A stretch of 10,575 nucleotides of DNA, from assembly GCA_028293365.1 (NCBI GenBank), contig JAQGOX010000308.1, positions 1-10,575 of the forward strand, given 5' to 3'. Numbering within the stretch: the first letter of the stretch is position 1; each line of letters opens with the position of its first letter. A program made the translations under genes and the position numbers. Source of the stretch: Verrucomicrobiales bacterium. GTDB taxonomy: Bacteria; Verrucomicrobiota; Verrucomicrobiia; Limisphaerales; SXQI01. Positions 1 to 6,600 of the stretch are shown one piece after another. The notes beneath the pieces were generated by a model that saw only the letters and a list, made by a program, of their open reading frames with translations, was not told the DNA's origin and did not search any database.

Positions 1-755
1 ATTTCACCCGAGGATTCAAGCGTCGCCTTGAGTTTTAAACGCAGGTCTGAAACTCCAAAAGTGATCGGTTGATTGCGCCCGACTCGTGCTTCCGTGGATT
101 GCTGAATGAAAGGAAGCAGTTCAACAAGCTGTGCCAGTGTCAACGCCATCATTGCCGGAGTGTCTCCGCCTGCAAGTGTTTCAAGGCGTGCCAGCAATTC
201 GGCGTCGCCGTGGGAAAGAGCGCAGGCTCCTTTGCTGATAAAGCTGTTTAATGGGGCACGAGTGGCACCGATCTGTCCCTCGAAGCAGAGCATTACCTTT
301 CCCCGCATGATTGCATCAGGAAGGTTGGGAGGAAAAATGGTGCAAATCGAAAGCGGATCGCCGGATTCACTCTGTACGATTGCCGCGCCTCGACGTTGGA
401 GCGCAGGCGATTTCGGTGCGCCAGCCCTGAGCGGGTTATTAGCGGCGACTGCCTGAACAGCGGTCGGGTTCCCGGACTGCAATGTGAAAATCCCCACTGC
501 AATCGAATGCGCGCAGATCGTGCCCCAACTTCTCGAAGCCCGGCAGGTGCAAAGATTCTCGATATTAATCGAATCTTTAATTAGCAGCCCGGCGCGGTAC
601 GAAGTGCTTCCATCCTGAACGATGCCTTTCAGCGTCGGTGGACTCCAGTCGCCACTCAAGACCTTACCGCTCGCAACGATCGCGCGCGCCTGTTTGACAA
701 CATCCCAGCCGGCAATTTTAGCGAGGAAGACCTCCGATAGTGCAACGTCAGCCAT
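1..755 (-). CDS. SWIM zinc-finger protein, N-terminal part (probable SNF2-family helicase), cut by window edge
   Basis: An open minus-strand frame runs from an ATG at 755-753 to the left edge with no stop, giving 251 residues of a longer protein. A stop codon at 764-762 lies three codons upstream, so this ATG is the only ATG start available. Residues 69-83 form a zinc-binding SWIM signature, C69-x-C71-x9-C81-x-H83. SWIM domains bind DNA or protein partners. In bacteria they commonly sit at the N-terminus of large SNF2-type ATPases/helicases, and the position here fits that architecture, but the ATPase motifs would lie outside the window, so the helicase part is inference. The segment after the finger (about residues 85-250) has no motif I recognise. 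No Shine-Dalgarno sequence precedes the start. It is the last visible gene of a same-strand run, 64 bases after the stop of the Sel1-repeat gene. It could instead be a stand-alone SWIM protein. Confidence 0.8.
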   Translation of the reverse strand, partial: MADVALSEVFLAKIAGWDVVKQARAIVASGKVLSGDWSPPTLKGIVQDGSTSYRAGLLIKDSINIENLCTCRASRSWGTICAHSIAVGIFTLQSGNPTAVQAVAANNPLRAGAPKSPALQRRGAAIVQSESGDPLSICTIFPPNLPDAIMRGKVMLCFEGQIGATRAPLNSFISKGACALSHGDAELLARLETLAGGDTPAMMALTLAQLVELLPFIQQSTEARVGRNQPITFGVSDLRLKLKATLESSGE

Positions 756-819
756 GCGGCTTTAGGAAGTCGTGGTCTGAATCAAAATGTTAAGATCGAG
801 AAATGGCAGGCCTGTCCGA

Positions 820-1233
820 CTATTTAGCCTCATCCTTGAGTTCCTGGAGTTTTTTCTTAGCGCCGGAATGGCCATTTTTTGCAGCCTTTTCCAGCCATTT
901 TTTGGCGGTCTCCGTATTCTTCTCGACCCCGTCGCCGTTCAAATAACGAATCCCGAGATCATATTGAGCATAGTCTGCGCCCGCTTCCGCCTTCTTCGTT
1001 TGGAATTCCAGGCGCTTCTTATCCGTGTCCGCCTTTGCAGCATCTGCCTTAGCCGGATCGATTGGAGGTTCTACCCGCGGGGTGGGCACCGGAGCGCCGG
1101 GCGCGCCGGTGGAGGTGCGTGGAGGTAACTGCGGCGCAATTCTTCTGGTCAATCCGCGCGGATCTGTTGCAGTGGCTGCATGGCTAACGATTGGAAGTGA
1201 AAATGCGATGAGCGCAAGAAAGACCTTTTTCAT
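820..1233 (-). CDS. Small exported protein with one Sel1-like repeat
   Basis: The frame can be read from 1272, but the ATG at 1233 is preferred because it begins a clean signal peptide: MKK, a hydrophobic stretch (residues 4-16) and a likely signal peptidase site after SHA (residues 17-19). The mature protein would be about 118 residues of a 137-residue precursor. After the signal comes a Pro/Ala/Thr-rich stretch (about 33-60), then a charged Ala/Asp/Lys stretch (about 60-85), which looks like a flexible spacer. Residues about 86-121 form one Sel1-type repeat (A-x-Y-D-L-G-x-x-Y-x-x-G-x-G-V, then A-x-x-W-L-x-K-A-A), followed by the opening of a second unit (GHSGAKKKL) that stops early. Sel1 repeats are TPR-like helical pairs that mediate protein contacts. 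One repeat is few for the family, so it may pair with another protein or dimerise. Likely periplasmic. A weak purine-rich GGTGG lies upstream of the start. Confidence 0.8.
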   Translation of the reverse strand: MKKVFLALIAFSLPIVSHAATATDPRGLTRRIAPQLPPRTSTGAPGAPVPTPRVEPPIDPAKADAAKADTDKKRLEFQTKKAEAGADYAQYDLGIRYLNGDGVEKNTETAKKWLEKAAKNGHSGAKKKLQELKDEAK

Positions 1234-1284
1234 GACTGCCACCAAGATCCCATACGAACGAAAAGGGGGCAAGGTGAAACCATC

Positions 1285-2010
1285 CTACCGCCGGCCATCG
1301 TACCAAAGCGCGCATTCCTCTCGCTGGCGGAGAACCGTTTTAGGACGCAAGGCTGTTTTCAATAAAAAGCGAGTATGCTCGAAGGCGGAGTATAGATGGA
1401 ATTTGCGAACGGAAGTGATCAAGGGAAATGAGCGAATGATCACAACTTTCCGGGTGTGTAACTGAGCCAACTTTTTCAGTCGAATACTGAACTCGATTTC
1501 TTCAGTGGCAAACAGCTTCTCGCTGAATCCTCCCAACTGTCTAAACGCGGCGGACTCACAGTAAATGAACGACCCAGCCGCCCAGTGTTTTAGCCTGCTA
1601 ATGAAGTTCCACAAATGGGTAACGAGGACGACGAACAGGATCGGTTCGTCGGGACGAATCGTCGCGCCGCCGCCGATCGTGCGACCGGACTGAATTTCGC
1701 GGGCAACCGCTCGAAATAAATCACGATTCGGATGCGAGTCTGCGTCGATAAAAAGCAGCCAATCGCCGGTGGCGGCGCTTGCTCCTGTATTTCGAGCACG
1801 GGCGATTTGGTTCACCTTTTCGAAAACAACGATGGCTCCGTGCTCTTTCGCAATTGCTGAAGTCTGATCGGACGAATTGTTGTCACAAACAATCAATTCA
1901 AATTCAAAGCCAAAGTCGGCAAATGCTGACGCCGATTCCAGAATACGCGCGAGTGTTTGCTTAATCAGTTTCTCTTCATTGAATGCCGGGACGATAATCG
2001 AAATTTTCAT
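1285..2010 (-). CDS. Family 2 glycosyltransferase
   Basis: This 241-residue protein has the GT-A fold hallmarks of family 2 glycosyltransferases, which move a sugar from a nucleotide-sugar to an acceptor on the cytoplasmic side of the membrane. Visible motifs in order are: the N-terminal beta strand ending in PAFNEE (8-13); an aspartate in the nucleotide-binding strand (IVCDNNSSD, D43); RARNTGA (71-77); and the metal-binding D89-A-D91 within LLFIDADSHP. A later acidic pair, E170-E171 in ATEEIEFS, sits where the family places its catalytic base region. Residues 123-140 are hydrophobic and may touch the membrane, but no clear multi-pass segment follows, so this is a compact enzyme. The sugar and acceptor cannot be told from sequence. 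It begins 48 bases after the prepilin-like gene and ends 51 bases before the Sel1-repeat gene. No Shine-Dalgarno sequence is seen at a normal distance; TGGAG lies about 16-20 bases upstream. Confidence 0.92.
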   Translation of the reverse strand: MKISIIVPAFNEEKLIKQTLARILESASAFADFGFEFELIVCDNNSSDQTSAIAKEHGAIVVFEKVNQIARARNTGASAATGDWLLFIDADSHPNRDLFRAVAREIQSGRTIGGGATIRPDEPILFVVLVTHLWNFISRLKHWAAGSFIYCESAAFRQLGGFSEKLFATEEIEFSIRLKKLAQLHTRKVVIIRSFPLITSVRKFHLYSAFEHTRFLLKTALRPKTVLRQREECALWYDGRR

Positions 2011-2058
2011 GGATCAAGCCGAATGCTCCATTCTGCCTCAGATATTCGGTGACGCCAC

Positions 2059-2730
2059 TTATAAATTCGGGAACCAAATTAAATCGGGATTGTTGGTGCG
2101 TCCACGATTGTTCGTAAAATCCCAGTATTCGCGATTTCTAAACCCGGCGACATGACCATCCAAAAATGTAAAATGCGCCCCTCGGGCATGGAGATTGGTA
2201 TGAACATTGTTCTGTTGGGCGACGGCAGCGCGTTTGCCGTTATCGAACATCCAGACCATTTGTGCAGGGTGATCGATCGACGAAATCCTTCTCGGCCGAT
2301 CGAAGTTGCCCGTCTCATCAAGGTGCTCGTTCAAACAATAGTGAAAGAGATTGTTCCCATTGCTTCGATTAGTATTGCTCGGGCAGATAAATATCGAATG
2401 GGTGAGCGGCTCAGTGGCATTCGTACGCCAGGGCATTTCGTGATACGATTTGACGTTCACGAGTACAGGAAGAAGAACGTACCATGCCCGATACGGAGTT
2501 ATCCCGTTTGGAGAACCTTCGGGAGGCAGAAAATCGTCATTATCGGCAACGTAAAGCAGCATCGCAAGCGACCATTGCTTCAGGTTGTTTCGACAGACAA
2601 CTCCATGTGCTCGCTTTTTCACCTGGGAGATTGCAGGCAACAACAAGCTGGCAAGGATCGCAATAATTGCGATCACTACCAATAACTCGATCAACGTAAA
2701 TCCCCGAGGCGGCGCAGGTCCCCTAACCAC
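2059..2730 (-). CDS. Prepilin-like protein with N-terminal methylation motif and H-X9-DG block
   Basis: This 223-residue protein starts with a short leader ending in PRG, then FTLIELLVVIAIIAILASLL. That is the type IV prepilin/pseudopilin signal: cleavage is expected after Gly10 by prepilin peptidase, with the conserved Glu at position 5 of the mature protein (Glu15), followed by the hydrophobic helix. Near the C-terminus, His181 is followed by nine residues and Asp191-Gly192 within HFTFLDGHVAGF. This is the H-X9-DG block typical of the large pseudopilin-like families of Verrucomicrobiota, Planctomycetota and Lentisphaerota. Genomes of these groups usually carry many paralogues whose role is not settled; they may join type II secretion-like or pilus-like structures or stand as exported proteins. 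The start codon is GTG; it is the only standard start between the upstream in-frame stop (2769-2767) and the signal. A good -10 box lies just before it. Confidence 0.93.
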   Translation of the reverse strand: MVRGPAPPRGFTLIELLVVIAIIAILASLLLPAISQVKKRAHGVVCRNNLKQWSLAMLLYVADNDDFLPPEGSPNGITPYRAWYVLLPVLVNVKSYHEMPWRTNATEPLTHSIFICPSNTNRSNGNNLFHYCLNEHLDETGNFDRPRRISSIDHPAQMVWMFDNGKRAAVAQQNNVHTNLHARGAHFTFLDGHVAGFRNREYWDFTNNRGRTNNPDLIWFPNL

Positions 2731-2739
2731 CTCGGTATA

Positions 2740-2745
2740 ATTATA
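2740..2745 (-). promoter_or_regulatory. Candidate -10 box for the prepilin-like gene
   Basis: The minus strand reads TATAAT, an exact sigma-70 -10 consensus, about ten bases ahead of the GTG start at 2730. A transcript would begin within a few bases of that start, so the mRNA would be leaderless or almost so, which fits the missing ribosome binding site. Upstream only a poor -35 candidate is seen (CTTGCT, 16-base spacer). The region is AT-rich, so chance occurrence is possible. Confidence 0.4.
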
Positions 2746-2779
2746 AAACCCATTTAGATTAGCAAGTTAAACAATCGAA

Positions 2780-3559
2780 CTATGGATGGCTCAGAAATTC
2801 CTTCCGGATGTCGCGTATGGCGGGGAAGTTCCTGCGCCAGTTTTGAACCTCGTTAACGTCGAGATCAGCCGACATCAATCCCTCCTCGCTCCGGGCATCT
2901 GCCATGATATTTCCATGCGGATCGACGATTATACTTCGGCCTGGGTAAATTAGCGCAGGATCCTGCCCGGCTCGATTCACCCCGACGACATAGGCCTGAT
3001 TCTCAATCGCCCGTGCCTGCAGCAACGTAATCCAGTGCTGAATTCGGACTACTGGCCAATTCGCGATGACTATCATCAATTCCACACCGTTCAGGGCGGA
3101 ACTCCGAAAAATCTCGGGAAAACGCAAATCGTAACAAATAAACATGGCTGCCTGAAAACCTTCCAATTTGAAGCCAGGAATTCGCGATCCGGCGGCATGA
3201 TGCATATGCTCACCGGCTCCGCTAAAAGGGAAAATCTTTGAATAACGGTAGATTAACTCCCCTTTCGGGGAAAAAAGGACCGCTTGATTTGATGGTTTGG
3301 AATCCTGGAACGATACAAGCCCACCCGCAACATAGATTGAAAACTTTCGAGCGAGCTCTGCCAGAAAAATCTCGGTGCGACCGCCGGGATTTTCGGCAGT
3401 CAGGCCCAAATTGAAACTAAAGCCGGTCGCGAACATTTCCGGCAATACAAAGAGGCTTCCCGATGGCAGATTCGCGCCGGCGGCCATTGACTCGACTTTA
3501 GAAAAGTTAGCCTCTTTATCTTCCCAAACGATATCGAGCTGACAGCACGCGACTTTCAT
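2780..3559 (-). CDS. Carbon-nitrogen hydrolase, omega-amidase (YafV/Nit2) type
   Basis: This 259-residue protein belongs to the nitrilase superfamily, which hydrolyses amide or nitrile C-N bonds with a Glu-Lys-Cys triad. All three residues are visible: Glu41 in VLPEMFATGF, Lys108 in YRYSKIFPF and Cys142 in FICYDLRFPE. The accessory glutamate found in this superfamily is present as Glu117 in SGAGEHMHHAAG, a stretch that also resembles omega-amidases. Those enzymes deaminate alpha-ketoglutaramate or alpha-ketosuccinamate, the by-products of glutamine and asparagine transamination. The length matches the family and the protein has no signal peptide or membrane segment, so it is cytoplasmic. A nearby branch of the family deaminates damaged glutathione, so the exact substrate stays open. 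It is the first gene of the minus-strand run after a terminator, so it should have its own promoter, though no clear one is visible. The bases before the ATG (CTCCTC) are not a ribosome binding site. Confidence 0.92.
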   Translation of the reverse strand: MKVACCQLDIVWEDKEANFSKVESMAAGANLPSGSLFVLPEMFATGFSFNLGLTAENPGGRTEIFLAELARKFSIYVAGGLVSFQDSKPSNQAVLFSPKGELIYRYSKIFPFSGAGEHMHHAAGSRIPGFKLEGFQAAMFICYDLRFPEIFRSSALNGVELMIVIANWPVVRIQHWITLLQARAIENQAYVVGVNRAGQDPALIYPGRSIIVDPHGNIMADARSEEGLMSADLDVNEVQNWRRNFPAIRDIRKEFLSHP

Positions 3560-3610
3560 GAGGAGATGTTGACTGATCCTACGCGTTGCTTCAACCCTTA
3601 CCCTGCGTCA

Positions 3611-3644
3611 AAATAAAAAGGCCGGGGCATTAACCCCGGCCTTT
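3611..3644 (-). terminator. Intrinsic terminator of the giant surface-protein gene
   Basis: Positions 3617-3627 and 3634-3644 form a perfect 11-base-pair stem rich in G and C, with a six-base loop (3628-3633). On the minus strand the stem is followed by a T-rich run (TTTTTATTTT, counting the stem end). It lies 18 bases beyond the stop codon at 3663-3665. The plus-strand tail is only CTTTGTG, so it should act mainly on minus-strand transcripts and separate the giant gene from the five genes beyond. Confidence 0.88.
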
Positions 3645-3662
3645 GTGAATATCTTGCGAGAT

Positions 3663-6600
3663 CTACAGCTTAACGCGATAGAATTGCGTCGCTGCGCCTG
3701 CCGGAATTGTCACCGTAGCGGTGCCGGTTGAATTTCCGGTACCAGTCCAAGGACCAGTGACATCCGTGGCGGACTGCAACTCACCACCACCTGTCCAGCT
3801 AATCGTTAGCGTGTTGCCCGACAACGACGTTGTCAGGTGAGGCGCGTTGCTCGACGCGAGCTTATAGAACGCTTTGATCGAATTGGAGTTGTTTGGATCG
3901 TTAATCGGAATCTTGGTTCCGGATTGATCGTAGGAAAACAACTCAAACCCCGCACCGCCGCCGCCCTGGTAATAGACCGCGCGGATCGGATAAAGGCCCG
4001 CCTCGGGCACGGTAAAGGAGAAGGGGATATCGGCGCCGCCGCCGGCGCGATCCTGAGTGAACAGAACCGTGCCATTAGTGACACCTGGCGTACCTACTGT
4101 AACGAGGAATCCGTCATCCGCGTTTCCACCTAATCGATAATAACCGGCGGCGGGGAATTGCAGATAGGCGAAGAATTCAACGCTGAAATTGATCGCAGAG
4201 GCGGCCGTAGCCGCGCCACCCAGACCGAACCAGGGGGCGTCCGTGTAATCAGGAAAAGGCCAGCCGTTTCCGTAGATATTTTTTTGGAAGTTACCGAGCC
4301 CGACATTGTTTCCACCAGGATTCATGTTGTTGTTGAAGTTTATTATTCCTGGAACGATGTAACGACCGTCGGCTTCTGGTCCGGGAACGGCGATGCTTGC
4401 CGGGGTCCCAGCGAGTTGTGCTTCTGCCGAGGCAGCGGAATTACCACTATTTGCACCGGGTCGGGCCGTGGACGATTCTACGATTTTTGCGCTGAATCCC
4501 ACTGCGGTTGAATCCGCAGAGAGCGTTGCCTTGTCAGCGACATTAAGGTTCGTATAAGTCTGAACTTTAAATGCCCATGAGTTCGTGGTGCCCGCATAAA
4601 CAAGGCTGGCCGTATGAGCGGAGCCTGAGGGAAGCGGAGGATTGGGTTGATAGGTAACTTTCAGCTCCGTGCTGTTTTGAACGGTTTTAGCAGCCGGAAC
4701 TTCAACTCCATCGAGCAATAATTTAATGCTTGCATCCGCCGTTCCGCCCGGCGCGCCGTTCGCAATGATGCCGCCGATTGGAATATCGGCCCAGGGAGCC
4801 GTGTTCTTTGTGGCTGTGTTGACCGGCAATTCGTCGGCAAAGTTGTAGATATCCGTTGATTGGATATTATTGATGGTTCGGCCAACCATTTTAAGCGGAC
4901 CAGGGCCAGCTTGTTGCTGGCGATTATCCCAGGGTGTTGGTGATACTGAGAATTCGGTCCAAGGTTTCGCTGGACCCGTATAGGTGCGGTAAGCGGGAAC
5001 TATGTTAGTAACGGCGGTAACGCCATCCGCGTAGGTTGCATCACGATCATTAATCAGCACATAAGTGCCGTTCTCCTGGTCCACGCTAAAGAATTCCGCG
5101 TTGATGCCACCGCCACCGTTCCAGTAGAGGACGCGGAAAGGATAAATGCCATCTTCAGGAACGACGACACTGAATAAGCTCGAACCCGACAAAACTCCGG
5201 GCTGAATTGTTGGTGGATTTCCTCCGGCTGGAGCGAAATTTGCCGTATTAATGGCCTGATTGGCGTTGCCTCTGCCTCCGGTGAAAAAGCCGAGCAGCGT
5301 TCCGAGGGTATCATTCGGATTAGGTGCGCTGGTACAGACAAATCCGTCGTCGCTATTAAATCCGAAAACATGAACACCCTTTTTGAGGTCGAGATAGGTG
5401 GTCATTTCCATGACGTAGTTGTCCAATCCGCCATTGGAAGGATTGATGTTCCCGGCAGCTACTCCGTTGGCCGAATTGTAGGTGGGCGATGGCACCCCGG
5501 GGAAAGGCGCCTCTGTTTTTGCACCTCCAGGAAGCGGCGCGGTTGGCGCCCCGCTTTGGAAAAACCCTGTGTTCCCTGAAGCATAGGTTCCAGGAGCCGT
5601 GAAACTGATATTGAAATTCACCAGATCGAAGTCAGCCGTGAAATTTCCGTTAGGACCGGGGTCGGCAATGTTCGCGTAAGGCAATCCATTCGTGGGATTG
5701 ATTTCGCCACCCCAGAGTTGAATTTCTGGATTCGGCATGCGGTTCGCATCACCACCGCCGCTGATCCGTCCCTGGCCTGCCTGGTCGTTTGGGGCATTTT
5801 TCGAACGATCCATCTGGGTATATCGGGCATGGAAACCAGTGTCAGCAGTGTTGATGTCGGACCGCGAAACCTTGTTCGCCGCCGGGATCACGTTGTAGTA
5901 GGGAGCCACAGAGAATGCGTATTGATTTGTCTGAGAAACCGAACCGCCCCCCTCCGTGTAGCTGAAGATGATTTTCACTGTGTTTAGTCCAGACGGCAGC
6001 AGGTTGCTGTCGGACCCAGGTCGCTTGATCGTAGTAATGCCGCCGACTTTGCCCTTCGTGATGGTCTGGTTCACGTTGTTGATCTGCATGGAGATCGAGT
6101 TACCATCGACTGGTATGGCTCCATCAATGATCGTCGCAGTTACATCTTCATTGGGGAACGCGCCAACCCAGTTTTCGACAGGTAGAACTCGTTGAATCCA
6201 CGGCCGGCTGTTGGTCGCTTCACGATAGGCGCGAGGGGACTGAGTCAGCTCTGGATCGTTAACAAGGATTTTTTTATTGGTGCCGGGTTCAACCCAATAG
6301 AATTCATAACTGGCTCCGCCGCCGCCTTCCCAATAAGAACAACGGAATGGATAATAACCATCAGCCGGTATGACGATGTCGAAAACAGTATCAGCATTAG
6401 CTCCAGTCGATGCTGCCTGAGGCGCCGTTCCCACCGCGCCGAATGACGGACCGAACGAGAATCGAAAACGATCGTCTGCAAACAAGCCCAGGCGATGGCC
6501 GCCCGCTTTTAGGTAAAGATAGCCTTCAAACTCCATCGCGAAGTTTCCCATCGAAGCGTCCAGCGTGCTGTTGCCCGGAATTCCCGGAAAAGGCGATTCC

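Noticed and set aside
787..1465. Plus-strand frames of 113 and 146 codons
   Set aside because: They are antisense to the Sel1-repeat and glycosyltransferase genes, have low-complexity Arg/Gly-rich translations, no domain and no start signal.
2019..2049. Six-base inverted repeat (CCGAAT ... ATTCGG) between the prepilin-like and glycosyltransferase genes
   Set aside because: The stem is short, the loop is about 19 bases and no T-run follows on either strand; it is too weak to call a terminator or operator.
2152..2685. Plus-strand frame of 177 codons
   Set aside because: It is the reverse complement of the prepilin-like gene, whose N-terminal signal and H-X9-DG block are unmistakable. The antisense translation shows no motif.
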